Source: Methanobacteriota archaeon
GTDB lineage: Archaea; Halobacteriota; Methanomicrobia; Methanomicrobiales; Methanomicrobiaceae
Reading direction: 5' to 3'
NCBI GenBank assembly: GCA_023396365.1
Contig: JAEWWL010000042.1
Coordinates: 1-12,643, forward strand
DNA length: 12,643 nt
The notes under the pieces were generated by a model. The model saw nothing but the letters and a program-made list of their open reading frames with translations. It made no database searches and was not told the DNA's origin. This document shows positions 1 to 7,462 of the stretch, piece by piece (positions within the stretch are counted from its first letter, which is position 1; each line of letters starts with the position of its first letter). Both the position numbers and the translations under genes were made by a program.

Positions 1-64
1 GATCTCCCAATTCAGCAATATGCCTGTATTCATCTTTAATTGCAAAATTAGTAAACGTGCTCAT
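1..64 (-). CDS. IS5-type transposase, N-terminal fragment cut by window edge
   Basis: An ATG at 64-62 on the minus strand opens a frame of 21 codons that runs off the left edge without a stop. The peptide MSTFTNFAIKDEYRHIAELG resembles the start of archaeal IS5-type transposases found in methanogens (an F-x-x-x-F-A/V-L-x-E-E-Y-x-x-V-x-x-L-G-D pattern, recalled from the family and not searched). A minus-strand TATA-like stretch (81-88, TTTATAAA when complemented) and a perfect 10-bp palindrome ATTGATCAAT (70-79) lie directly upstream. There is no clear Shine-Dalgarno, so a short or absent leader is likely. The catalytic part is outside the window, so activity cannot be judged. The IS end should lie somewhere between 65 and about 300. 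An imperfect inverted repeat at 107-127 (GAGG/CCTC with TTT/AAA inside) is one possible mark of it. Confidence 0.5.
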   Translation of the reverse strand, partial: MSTFTNFAIKDEYRHIAELGD

Positions 65-326
65 TGATTATTGATCAATTTATAAAAATAAAGTACTTTT
101 GGTTTGGAGGGGTTTATCGAAATCCTCAATAATATTTTCGGCGTTAATTAAGTATCCCGGGAAAAAATCACAAAAATTTCCCATAAACTAAATCTTTTGC
201 GGACAGGCTATCAGCAGAAGATGTGGGGAAAGATTATCTGTTCTTAATTTTATTTCAGAGTTTTAATCTGCATCAGAAAAATAAGGATAAATATCCTGAA
301 TAAAACATCAGAAAAATTCATAAAAA

Positions 327-411
327 TGCGAGAGGTGAGATTCGAACTCACGGACTCCTACGAGATTGGATCTTAAGTCCAACGCCTTTGGCCAGGCTCG
401 GCAACTCTCGC
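327..411 (-). tRNA. tRNA-Leu (anticodon UAA)
   Basis: On the minus strand the 7-bp acceptor stem GCGAGAG (411-405) pairs with CTCTCGC (334-328), followed by discriminator A (327). The anticodon stem TTGGA/TCCAA encloses loop CTTAAGA, giving anticodon TAA (375-373) for Leu codons UUA/UUG. The long variable arm makes it a class II tRNA of about 85 nt, as expected for Leu. The T-arm contains GTTCGAATC. There is no intron and no encoded CCA. A TATA-like AATATGTATA lies about 30 bp upstream (around 438-449). Confidence 0.97.
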
Positions 412-498
412 TTATTTTAGTCTTCCATATTGTGGAGTATACATATTTCACATTCTAGGAAAAAAAGATAACTGATTTGATCTTCAAAAATCCAATTT

Positions 499-2238
499 TC
501 ATGTCAGGATGAAATATGCTGCAAATGAGAAAACAAATGCCAAAAGCAGTATTGTAAACCCTAAAGGCGCAATAAATGTCAGCATTGCGTTTACCGAACT
601 TGCAAGCTGTGAGATTCTGTGCGACCCGAATACTGTTATGCCTTCACACCACGCAGTGGTTGCGCCGCATTTTGCAGGTGAGAGATCAGATATCGCCTCT
701 TCTACAGCAGACAATACATACGGGAGAATTTTTTCTGCATTGACTTTTAAGCCTACCGGGTTTTTGCCGCTTAATGTATTAACAACATGTGAATCTGTTG
801 TCATCAGTTCACATTCATCAACGAATTTCAGGATTTCATTTCTGAGAATATCGCGGACACCATTTAACATATTGTTGCCATCAAAGAGAATGTAGGCTGT
901 TTTATTATCTCCTCTTTTTACTACAAGCGCCTGGATTCCAATATCGCCAAAGCCTTCCTCGCGTGAGAATGGCAGTGTTATATGTGATACTCCTGCTTCA
1001 AATTCCCCCTGCCCTTCATTAAATGCTTTCTGTCCGGCAATATCACAGACTTTCATGTATTCATATGCAGTTTTAGAGGCAGGCATTACAGGACTTGCAA
1101 CATCAGTCATACAGTTGTGGGCATCAACAAATGCAATGTGGGAGAACCTTTTATGGCCTTCAGACATTATTGAAAGTCCGATTGGGTAATCAACATCCTC
1201 TGTCATCTCGGGATATCTTGTGCTCACAAGCAAAAGCGCATCACCGAAAGGCTGGGCAAGAACCTGCACTGATTCATATGAAAATCTTTTGGATTCTCCT
1301 GCTGTCTCTGTATAAACAATGCTGTCTTTTGTTTTTTCTATTGCAGAGACCACTTTTGGAATTTCAGATTCGGATATGATATTGAAATCATGAGTTGCAC
1401 ATCCGTGTGCGACAATTGTCTCACCTCCAAGAGATTCATGAATTACCTTTGGAAGATTGCCGCCACCTATCTCTCCCATCGGGCCGGGATGAAGATTTGG
1501 AACAGTGAACAATATATCCTTTTTTCCTTCGCGCCTGAAGAAAAGAGTCACCTGAGGAACATAAACATCCTCGCCGATTTCCCTGAAAAATTCTTCAAGA
1601 GCTTTGGATCCGTCTGTATTGTGGGCAATAAAGGCATTGATAAAATTAAGGGCGCTTATATGAAAGTTTTTCTTTAAAGGCCTTTCAACAAGCCATAAAA
1701 ACATAAAAACACCTGCTCCAAACAACAGGTGGATGAGAGCGGCATATAATGTGAATACATATCCGAAATAGTATGTTCCGATGATTATTGCAAAAAGGCT
1801 CTGCAAAAGGGCCGGAAATGCCATGTGTGACATTTTATAATCTGCAATTGCAACGAGGACAATAAGCCTTATTCCAAAGATAAATCCTAATGATAATGCA
1901 AACAATAACGGAAAAATACCCTCAATTACCAAGAGCACAGGAAAAAGACTGATTATAATTGAAAAGACTGTGCATGCAAGTGCCAAAAGAGCGGACCTGT
2001 TCCAGGTGATTACTTTCCCAAAAATTTCAACAGAGGGTTTTGTCAGAAGAAATGCTAAGAATGCCGGCAGAAAAATGCCCCAGAAACCAAAGTGCTGTAT
2101 ATCGTGGTTTCGTATAATGCTTACCAGGTCAATTACAAGACTGAAAACTAATATTATCGCCAGTGATCGCGGCCATGATGGTGCCCTGAAAAAAAATCTT
2201 GTCAGGCCCTCAATCTTTGATTCGCCAGTTGTTGCCAT
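499..2238 (-). CDS. DUF2070 family integral membrane protein
   Basis: This is a 579-aa protein of the archaeal DUF2070 family, near the usual length. It has about six or seven hydrophobic segments in residues 22-185, a soluble domain from about 190 to 545, and one C-terminal membrane segment (548-577). The soluble part carries NLHPGP (248-253), HG-x-x-THD (278-284), VDAHN (371-375) and TDSH (481-484), which look like metal ligands; function is unknown. I chose the ATG at 2238 because GGGAG lies 11 nt upstream. The open frame extends six codons further to a TTG at 2256 (giving 585 aa), but that TTG overlaps the GGGAG site. A TATA-like AATATAAC (2280-2273) places the transcription start near 2250, which also favours the ATG. 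It probably has its own promoter, 66 bp after the kinase gene. Confidence 0.88.
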   Translation of the reverse strand: MATTGESKIEGLTRFFFRAPSWPRSLAIILVFSLVIDLVSIIRNHDIQHFGFWGIFLPAFLAFLLTKPSVEIFGKVITWNRSALLALACTVFSIIISLFPVLLVIEGIFPLLFALSLGFIFGIRLIVLVAIADYKMSHMAFPALLQSLFAIIIGTYYFGYVFTLYAALIHLLFGAGVFMFLWLVERPLKKNFHISALNFINAFIAHNTDGSKALEEFFREIGEDVYVPQVTLFFRREGKKDILFTVPNLHPGPMGEIGGGNLPKVIHESLGGETIVAHGCATHDFNIISESEIPKVVSAIEKTKDSIVYTETAGESKRFSYESVQVLAQPFGDALLLVSTRYPEMTEDVDYPIGLSIMSEGHKRFSHIAFVDAHNCMTDVASPVMPASKTAYEYMKVCDIAGQKAFNEGQGEFEAGVSHITLPFSREEGFGDIGIQALVVKRGDNKTAYILFDGNNMLNGVRDILRNEILKFVDECELMTTDSHVVNTLSGKNPVGLKVNAEKILPYVLSAVEEAISDLSPAKCGATTAWCEGITVFGSHRISQLASSVNAMLTFIAPLGFTILLLAFVFSFAAYFILT

Positions 2239-2304
2239 ATCTACTATTTCTCCCAAACCTTTGTTTAACCCTGTTATATTTTTTTAAAATAAATTATGCA
2301 GATA

Positions 2305-3180
2305 TCAGATATCTCCGAAGTGCTCTCTGTACCGCTTAAGCATTCTGTTCCAGTCGCACAGATTTGTCTGGCATCCTGTTTCCTCTACAACAAATGATGC
2401 TGCTGTGGTGCCAATTTTACAGCATATATCTTCTGGATAACCTTTTTTTAATGCTGTCAGAAATCCTGCCCTGTATGCATCGCCGGCACCGGTGGGATCC
2501 TTTAGTATTACCGGAATTGCGGGGATTTTTTTGGCCTCTCCGTTTTTGTGAAGTACACTGCCTTCGCCTGACATAGTTACAACTGATACCGGAATATCCT
2601 TTAAGAGAGATTCTGTGTTTATACCGGTTTTTTCAGACATTCCCTTTATCTCATGATGATTGGCAAAAAGAATGTCGATGTTATCCAGGATTGATAAGAG
2701 CTGCTCTTTTGTATATTTTATCAGATCCTGACCCGGATCAAAGGAAGAAAATTCAGCTTTTTGTGCAACATTTACATTAAACTCCGGCTCTGCGGTAGCC
2801 ATGTGAACAAAATCAAGCTGTGGTGCATCTTCTGTTGTAAATAACTCTGATGCTCCCCATTCAAAAACAGTTGTCTGATCACCTTCCAGATCATTGAAAA
2901 GATAGCAGGTCGGCGTATTTTTGTCATCAGAAATGAAAAGTTTTCTTACAACGCCAATCTCATCAAACCACTTTTCATAAGGGCTGTTAATGAAATCTTT
3001 TCCAACAGCGCTTATTAATGTGGCATCTCCTCCAAGTACTGCAATGCCTGCGGCGATGTTTGCAGCACCGCCTCCAAAATATACTTTATGATCCAGAACA
3101 GGAACAGAACTGTGTCTTTTAGGAAGTTTAGGAACTGTAAAAATATTGTCAATTGCAGTATGACCCACAACTGAAATCAT
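2305..3180 (-). CDS. PfkB/ribokinase-family carbohydrate or nucleoside kinase
   Basis: The 291-aa product has the two PfkB signatures: the substrate-binding GGGAANIAAG near residues 36-45 (with D11 in GHTAIDN) and the ATP-site DPTGAGD at 228-234, where D234 is the expected catalytic base. N174 with HHE (174-177) fits the Mg/anion-binding region. The family phosphorylates sugars, adenosine or other nucleosides in the cytoplasm; the substrate is not readable here. The ATG at 3180 is chosen because AAGGAG sits about 8 nt upstream; the TTG at 3186 is too close to that site. It begins two bases after the UPF0212 stop codon, so translation is probably coupled. It is the last gene of the 4412-2305 operon. 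Confidence 0.88.
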   Translation of the reverse strand: MISVVGHTAIDNIFTVPKLPKRHSSVPVLDHKVYFGGGAANIAAGIAVLGGDATLISAVGKDFINSPYEKWFDEIGVVRKLFISDDKNTPTCYLFNDLEGDQTTVFEWGASELFTTEDAPQLDFVHMATAEPEFNVNVAQKAEFSSFDPGQDLIKYTKEQLLSILDNIDILFANHHEIKGMSEKTGINTESLLKDIPVSVVTMSGEGSVLHKNGEAKKIPAIPVILKDPTGAGDAYRAGFLTALKKGYPEDICCKIGTTAASFVVEETGCQTNLCDWNRMLKRYREHFGDI

Positions 3181-3182
3181 TT

Positions 3183-3521
3183 TCAAATCTCCTTTATGTC
3201 AACAACCTTAAGCGGCACGTCACGCAGTGCTTTTCCAACAACTGATTTTGCGATTCTTGCTGCATGCTCCTTTGTTTCAGCCTTAAAGACTTTCATTTCC
3301 AGGACAAGCCCTACAAGACCCATGTTGGCAACAAGCAGTGCATTGTTTAGCTCTTCTTCACAGAACGGGCAGATGAGCTGTCCTATTTCAATTTCCACAA
3401 ACTTGGCGGAAGGATTGAGGCGTTTACCTGCCTCGCTTATTGCTATTCCGATAGCGTCATCAAGGGTTTCAACATCCTTGACAATCCATGCTGATTCCAG
3501 CGTTACAAGATAATCTGACAT
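3183..3521 (-). CDS. UPF0212 (DUF555) family protein
   Basis: The 112-aa protein matches the archaeal UPF0212/DUF555 family in length and in features such as the early LESAW motif, the central QLICPFCEEEL (about 49-59) and a C-terminal VVGKALRDVPL segment. The CPFC pair could bind metal or a thiol partner, but the family function is not established. It has an ATG start with only a weak upstream AGGT. It lies 20 bp after the nitroreductase stop codon and directly ahead of the kinase (2-bp gap), so it is the third gene of a four-gene minus-strand operon. Confidence 0.87.
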   Translation of the reverse strand: MSDYLVTLESAWIVKDVETLDDAIGIAISEAGKRLNPSAKFVEIEIGQLICPFCEEELNNALLVANMGLVGLVLEMKVFKAETKEHAARIAKSVVGKALRDVPLKVVDIKEI

Positions 3522-3541
3522 TTTTTTAAAACCTGATATTA

Positions 3542-4069
3542 TTACCAGGTATCTTCATGAATATGTTCACCAACAGGCATTCTTTCTGTACGAAATTCCG
3601 GAAGACTGCCATGTCCGACTGCCAAAAGCGCAACAGGCCTTGCATGCTGCATGAGACCGAGTATCTCTGAAACTGTTTCATCATCAAATGCCCCTGTCCA
3701 GCATGTATGAAGATTTAGAGAATGTGCTGCAAGCATCATGTATGTAGCAGCAATTGACGCATCTTCAACGGCATAAAGAATTCCTCTTTCGCCATACTGT
3801 GACATGGAGCGGATATAGTTTGCGCAGACTGCAAGGACAACCGGCGCTGATTTGATGTGCTCCTGGCTGAATGCGGCATCAAAGAGATCTTCTTTTATGC
3901 TTTCATCCTTTACAACAACGACATCCCAGGATTCACGGTTGCCTGCACTTGGCGCTCTTGATGCACATTTTATGATAAATTCTATCTCCTCATCAGAAAC
4001 AGGATTCCCGGAAAAAATCCTCACAGAGGATCTTGTACTGATAAAATCATAGAATTCAGATGATTTCAT
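3542..4069 (-). CDS. Nitroreductase family FMN-dependent oxidoreductase
   Basis: This 175-aa protein has the nitroreductase-family FMN-binding pattern: RSSVR (13-17), RAPSAGNRESW (38-48) and a long helix followed by LHTCWTGAF (120-128). Members bind FMN, often as dimers, and use NAD(P)H to reduce nitro, quinone or other substrates; the actual substrate is unknown. The length is on the short side but typical for archaeal members. The start codon lies 14 bp inside the upstream gene, an overlap that implies co-transcription and coupled translation with the unknown protein before it and UPF0212 after it. Confidence 0.9.
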   Translation of the reverse strand: MKSSEFYDFISTRSSVRIFSGNPVSDEEIEFIIKCASRAPSAGNRESWDVVVVKDESIKEDLFDAAFSQEHIKSAPVVLAVCANYIRSMSQYGERGILYAVEDASIAATYMMLAAHSLNLHTCWTGAFDDETVSEILGLMQHARPVALLAVGHGSLPEFRTERMPVGEHIHEDTW

Positions 4070-4412
4070 TTTCTGATAATACCTGCCATGACTCCTGTGC
4101 AGGAGTAGTCGCTTTTGTCATTGCGCTTCCTACTGCAAGTGATGCATCATCGAAATCTTCATTGTCAATCATGCCTTCAACCTGCCCAAGTATTTCAGAT
4201 GCCTCTGAAAATTCCTTATTCTTACTGATGTTGTATGCCATCCTGAGATCCTGGCCAATAGCACCCGCAAAAATTTTCAGCATTTTTTTAGCGCCTGATT
4301 TTTCTGCTCCCTTCAGCTCATACAGAACAGTTATCATCTGTGAAACAGTAATCAGGTTTGTTTTAACGCGTTCTGCAAAAAGATAATTCTGAACAGCTTC
4401 TTTTGAATTCAT
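4056..4412 (-). CDS. Uncharacterised small helical protein, first gene of operon
   Basis: I do not recognise this 118-aa protein. It is acidic to neutral, rich in A, E, K, M and S, and appears all-helical, without a signal peptide, membrane segment or cysteine motif. It is judged real because it opens the nitroreductase-UPF0212-kinase operon, overlaps the next gene by 14 bp, has its own promoter-like palindrome upstream, and has a GGTAGGT Shine-Dalgarno-like site 7-8 nt before the ATG at 4412. The frame also allows GTG at 4415 (119 aa), which is less likely. A cytoplasmic role, perhaps as a partner of the co-encoded enzymes, is only inferred from position. Confidence 0.75.
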   Translation of the reverse strand: MNSKEAVQNYLFAERVKTNLITVSQMITVLYELKGAEKSGAKKMLKIFAGAIGQDLRMAYNISKNKEFSEASEILGQVEGMIDNEDFDDASLAVGSAMTKATTPAQESWQVLSENEII

Positions 4413-4446
4413 CACAATAGACCTACCTTTATTCTCTCAATAAAAT

Positions 4447-4467
4447 GAGGCTTTATTTATAAGCCTC
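4447..4467 (-). promoter_or_regulatory. Palindrome containing a TATA box, promoter of the 4412-2305 operon
   Basis: GAGGCTT (4447-4453) and AAGCCTC (4461-4467) form a perfect 7-bp inverted repeat with a 7-nt spacer. Read on the minus strand, the centre is CTTATAAATAAAG, a good archaeal TATA box. A start about 26 nt downstream would be near 4430, leaving room for the Shine-Dalgarno before the ATG at 4412. The palindrome could instead be, or also be, a hairpin terminator for the DUF5350 gene that ends 9 bp upstream. Confidence 0.55.
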
Positions 4468-4475
4468 AGTTGGCT

Positions 4476-4775
4476 TTATTTGGATTTAGCCTTTGCTCCC
4501 TTAATTGATGACGGGGAGCGTTTGATGCGTCTTCTAAAACGCGGGTCGACCTGAGGTGTGTTTCTTGAGCGTGACTGCTGTCCGCCTCTTCCGCCTCTTC
4601 TTCCTCCGCGTCCTGCATCCTGTGTTCTTGATACAGCTCTCTTTAGTTTTGCACCTGACTTAAAGCGCTGGTTCGGACCCGGCTTTTTGTAGTTGCCCTC
4701 TTTCTGGGGGACAAGTCTTAGCTGTCCGGATACGCTTTTAATCTGAGTCCATGATGTTATACCAGTTTTTCCCAT
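4476..4775 (-). CDS. DUF5350 family basic Arg/Gly-rich protein
   Basis: This 99-aa, extremely basic protein matches the methanogen DUF5350 family: it starts MGKTGITSW, has LRLVPQKEGNYKKPGPNQR (20-38), then an RGGRRGGRGGQQSRSR tract (about 56-71) and a Lys/Arg-rich tail. The function is not established. The RG-rich tract, charge and position directly after eS1 in a ribosomal operon suggest binding to rRNA or the ribosome (inference). The gap to the eS1 stop codon is 37 bp. The site before the ATG, GGGAAGTG, is only a moderate Shine-Dalgarno. No strong separate promoter was seen, so it is probably the last gene of the uS15 operon. Confidence 0.8.
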   Translation of the reverse strand: MGKTGITSWTQIKSVSGQLRLVPQKEGNYKKPGPNQRFKSGAKLKRAVSRTQDAGRGGRRGGRGGQQSRSRNTPQVDPRFRRRIKRSPSSIKGAKAKSK

Positions 4776-4812
4776 TTATAACACTTCCCTTAAATTTTTT
4801 TACAATAGTGCT

Positions 4813-5415
4813 TTACTGTGCAACTACAGCTGCTGCCTCTATTGCCTTTGATTTGATTACCTCAACACGGCGTGTAGGGTGAATCATTTTTATGCTCTTG
4901 AAGATATCACGTGAGATCTCGCCCATTACCATGTCTTTTACGAACTGGTAGAAGGTCTGTTCTTTTGCCTTGTTTAAGATGTAGTTTGTGATCTCTTTTC
5001 TGATTGCATGCTGCTGGCTTGCATCTGCACGGTTGATTGTAAAGCAGGTTGTTGTAACACGAATCTTTCTGCCATCATTTGTTGTTGCAAGAATGATGCT
5101 GTCAATCCTTGATGTGCGGCGTTTGACCATTGCACGCAGATAGTCCTTTGTGACCTCATGACCGACAAAATCGGTGTATGCTGCATCGCCTGCAACTTCT
5201 GAGACTTTAAATCTCATCTTAACATTCTGCTTTGAATAATCCTGTGTCATTTCACCCAGGGTTGTCTGCATGACACGTCCGTACACTTTCTCCGGTTCAT
5301 TTGCAATTGTGTCTCCAAGGTAAACCTTGTCAAATGCTTCGGGTGAATACACCTTGAACCAGTTTTTTGCTTTCCATCCTTCTACTCTTCTTCCAATTTG
5401 TTTCCTTTTTGCCAT
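4813..5415 (-). CDS. rps3ae: 30S ribosomal protein eS1 (S3Ae)
   Basis: The 200-aa protein is a clear archaeal/eukaryotic eS1 (S3Ae), a small-subunit protein near the mRNA exit and platform. It shows the family opening WKAKNWFKVYSPEAFD (14-29), then LGDTIANEPEKVYGR and the central MRFKV...GHEVTKDYLR and MVKRRTSRIDSI segments. The length is normal. The start is supported by GAGGTG about 5-6 nt before the ATG. It lies 26 bp after the Pcc1 stop codon within the uS15-RecJ-Pcc1-eS1-DUF5350 operon. Confidence 0.97.
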   Translation of the reverse strand: MAKRKQIGRRVEGWKAKNWFKVYSPEAFDKVYLGDTIANEPEKVYGRVMQTTLGEMTQDYSKQNVKMRFKVSEVAGDAAYTDFVGHEVTKDYLRAMVKRRTSRIDSIILATTNDGRKIRVTTTCFTINRADASQQHAIRKEITNYILNKAKEQTFYQFVKDMVMGEISRDIFKSIKMIHPTRRVEVIKSKAIEAAAVVAQ

Positions 5416-5441
5416 ATTAACACCTCAGTTTATTATGTCCA

Positions 5442-5678
5442 TTAAATATCGCTTGATTTTGAAATGCAGTCGCAGATGTCATCTGCTACTGAAAGGTTCA
5501 TCAGATAATCATCTGTTGATGCTACAACAGAACGAAGCTTATCTCCTTTTATCCTGCAAACCACACAATCCCCGGTTGCTTCTGTTGTCATGGACATCAG
5601 ATTGTCAGCCTTTAGTGATTCTGCAACACACCCCGGATTTTTATGATATGTTGTCAGGGTTCCTGCAATCCTTAACAT
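5442..5678 (-). CDS. pcc1: KEOPS complex subunit Pcc1
   Basis: This 78-aa protein fits Pcc1, the small dimerising subunit of KEOPS. KEOPS transfers the threonylcarbamoyl group to A37 of tRNAs that read ANN codons (t6A). Visible family features are the early beta strand MLRIAGTL, the SLKADN segment (21-26) corresponding to the usual L-x-P-D-N region, the alternating strand CVVCRIKG and the final helix DDYLMNLSVAD. The Kae1, Bud32 and Cgi121 partners are not in the window. The ATG lies two bases after the RecJ-like stop codon, with GGAGG inside the end of that gene (spacing 13 nt, rather long). The operon position between RecJ-like and eS1 is the usual archaeal context. Confidence 0.88.
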   Translation of the reverse strand: MLRIAGTLTTYHKNPGCVAESLKADNLMSMTTEATGDCVVCRIKGDKLRSVVASTDDYLMNLSVADDICDCISKSSDI

Positions 5679-5680
5679 TG

Positions 5681-6895
5681 TTAAGCAAATGCCTCCTTTA
5701 ATCCTTCTTTGAACCTGGATATTCCAGAATTTTCAAAGGTGCCGCCGGCACGGTATTTATGTCCGCCTCCGGTTCCTCCTCCCTCTTTTGCAATGTGCTT
5801 CATAAACTCTGAAAGGTCGTATTCAACACCATAAGGGCATCTTGCCGAGACTAAATATTTTTCATCGGTTTTTACGATGACAAATACGGGTGTATCATAA
5901 AGGCCGTCATATGCAAGTGAATCTGCAACATAACCTGCTGTTGCAGGGTCTGATACTTCAAAGAGAGGAATTGATTCTTCTGTCTGGCTTATGCTTTTTA
6001 ATGTTGATATTACTTTTAAACGGTGTTCTATTGCTACATGCCATGCTTCTTCAACACCCTGTGCCATCCTGAGGCAGAGTGTGGCTCCAAGCCCTCCTCT
6101 GTTGGAAAGCCCGCAGGATTCTATTACTGCTGACATACTGTATGCGTCGTGAATAACGCCTCTTTGAAGCTCATATGTATCTCCCCATAGGGACTGCAGG
6201 GATCTGTCATTTGTTTTTGGTGCGGCCTTTAGAATGACATTTGAAAGCAGTGTTTTAAAACTGTATTCATTGTCTGCTGCTGACTTTTGAATAATTTCCG
6301 AGACAGTCTCCTTATCTCCGCTTACTCCGTGAAGGTAGGGGGTAACTGCTGTATAGAGTTTCTCTTCAGGATTTCTTCCTGCAAGTTTTAGGCCTCTTTT
6401 AGGAATAATGAACTGATTGGCAATGCCTTCGTTTATTATATCCTTATTTTTTCCTGCAATATTCTGTCTGTCTCCAATAATTCCGAGCAGTGCAAGTCCG
6501 CACAGGTCCCTGTTGTCGCCCATCCGGCTGGCAACAATATAGGCAACACCTGAGGCTGAAAGTTCATTCTCACCGTCTAATCCGCATAATCGCGGGTTTG
6601 CATGAAATTCTCCATTGAAGGTAGGAACATGATGATCAACAACAATGACATCTTCGGGCAATTCCTCTAAGGATGCTCCAAAGTCACACAGTAGTGTTGG
6701 TTCACCTTTTTTTATGTCCTGCAGAGATATGCGATCTTTGATTGTCAGATGGAACTTCTTTCCAAGCCTGTTTAAGGCGTGGCACATAATTGCAGCCGAA
6801 GCTATTCCATCAGCATCATGATGACCGTATATTCTTAGAGAGTCAGATTCAGATAATTTGTCTGCAATCTGCTCTGCAGCGGCTTCAATGGACAT
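5681..6895 (-). CDS. RecJ-like DHH-family phosphoesterase/exonuclease
   Basis: The 404-aa protein belongs to the archaeal RecJ-like DHH/DHHA1 family. Metal-binding motifs are intact: GHHDADGIAS (24-33), LLCDFG (68-73), VVDHH (85-89) and GIIGD (138-142). The C-terminal DHHA1 signature GGGTGGGHKYRAGG is at about 372-385. Archaeal homologues include the GINS-associated nuclease GAN and RecJ-like 5'-3' or 3'-5' exonucleases; which activity this one has cannot be told from sequence. The Shine-Dalgarno before the ATG is weak and overlaps the end of the uS15 gene (stop codon 9 bp upstream), so translation is probably coupled. The neighbours uS15, Pcc1 and eS1 are the typical archaeal context. Confidence 0.92.
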   Translation of the reverse strand: MSIEAAAEQIADKLSESDSLRIYGHHDADGIASAAIMCHALNRLGKKFHLTIKDRISLQDIKKGEPTLLCDFGASLEELPEDVIVVDHHVPTFNGEFHANPRLCGLDGENELSASGVAYIVASRMGDNRDLCGLALLGIIGDRQNIAGKNKDIINEGIANQFIIPKRGLKLAGRNPEEKLYTAVTPYLHGVSGDKETVSEIIQKSAADNEYSFKTLLSNVILKAAPKTNDRSLQSLWGDTYELQRGVIHDAYSMSAVIESCGLSNRGGLGATLCLRMAQGVEEAWHVAIEHRLKVISTLKSISQTEESIPLFEVSDPATAGYVADSLAYDGLYDTPVFVIVKTDEKYLVSARCPYGVEYDLSEFMKHIAKEGGGTGGGHKYRAGGTFENSGISRFKEGLKEAFA

Positions 6896-6904
6896 ATTAT
6901 TAAA

Positions 6905-7363
6905 TCATCTGGATAACAAAAACTCCGCAGTTTCCGGCTTGTATGTCCAGCCCTGTGGCATTTTTCCTGTCTTCACATAATATTTGCCAAGTCTTCTGAC
7001 TTTTGCCTCGGTAAGATGAAGCTGGCGCTTGTTGTGGAGATCTTTTTTGTTCTCTGAGAGATGTTTTCTCATTCCAAGTGCTTTTACAATGAGGTTTCTT
7101 AAATCCTCAGGTATGTCGGATGCAAGGCTGTTGTCAGCAAGAATCTGTTCGACGCGCTTTCCTGTTGCAAGCTTTACGCTTGGAACACAGTGCTTGTCAC
7201 GAAGAACAAGTCCTATCTGTGCGCTTGACATACCGTCTTTTCTGAGATCTATAATGATTTTTTCAATCTCTGCTGTGTCCTTATTGGACCATTCTGGTGC
7301 CTCTGTGCGAAGCGGACGTACTGAACTGGACGTTCCGCGACGGCGGGCATGCATTCGTGCCAT
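6905..7363 (-). CDS. rps15: 30S ribosomal protein uS15 (archaeal long form)
   Basis: This 152-aa protein is archaeal uS15. It begins MARMHARRRGTSSS, has the archaeal/eukaryotic N-terminal extension with PEWSNKDTAEIE (23-34), and ends in the rRNA-binding S15 domain (about 75-152) with the conserved HLTEAKVRRLGKYY and GWTYKP segments. The length is normal. The ATG at 7363 has a good GGTGGTGA Shine-Dalgarno about 5 nt upstream. It is the first gene of the operon continuing to RecJ-like, Pcc1, eS1 and DUF5350. Its upstream region holds several hairpins, listed separately, that could regulate the operon. Confidence 0.97.
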   Translation of the reverse strand: MARMHARRRGTSSSVRPLRTEAPEWSNKDTAEIEKIIIDLRKDGMSSAQIGLVLRDKHCVPSVKLATGKRVEQILADNSLASDIPEDLRNLIVKALGMRKHLSENKKDLHNKRQLHLTEAKVRRLGKYYVKTGKMPQGWTYKPETAEFLLSR

Positions 7364-7390
7364 TGTTCACCACCATTATTTTTTGATACA

Positions 7391-7416
7391 CAAAAAACCC
7401 GGATTCAGGTTTTTTG
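7391..7416 (-). promoter_or_regulatory. Hairpin in the 5' leader of the uS15 operon
   Basis: CAAAAAACC (7391-7399) and GGTTTTTTG (7408-7416) form a perfect 9-bp inverted repeat with an 8-nt loop. It lies 28 bp before the uS15 start codon. On the minus-strand mRNA it would form a stem just upstream of the Shine-Dalgarno. The U-rich 3' arm makes it terminator-like, so attenuation or protein binding is possible; neither is shown. Confidence 0.5.
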
Positions 7417-7462
7417 AATTCTCAGGCAATATTATTTCCATAATATGCCGGTTTTCACTGAA

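Noticed and set aside
2297..2316. GATATC repeats around the kinase stop codon as an operator
   Set aside because: GATATC is itself a palindrome, the two copies are very short, and they mostly lie in coding sequence. Chance is sufficient.
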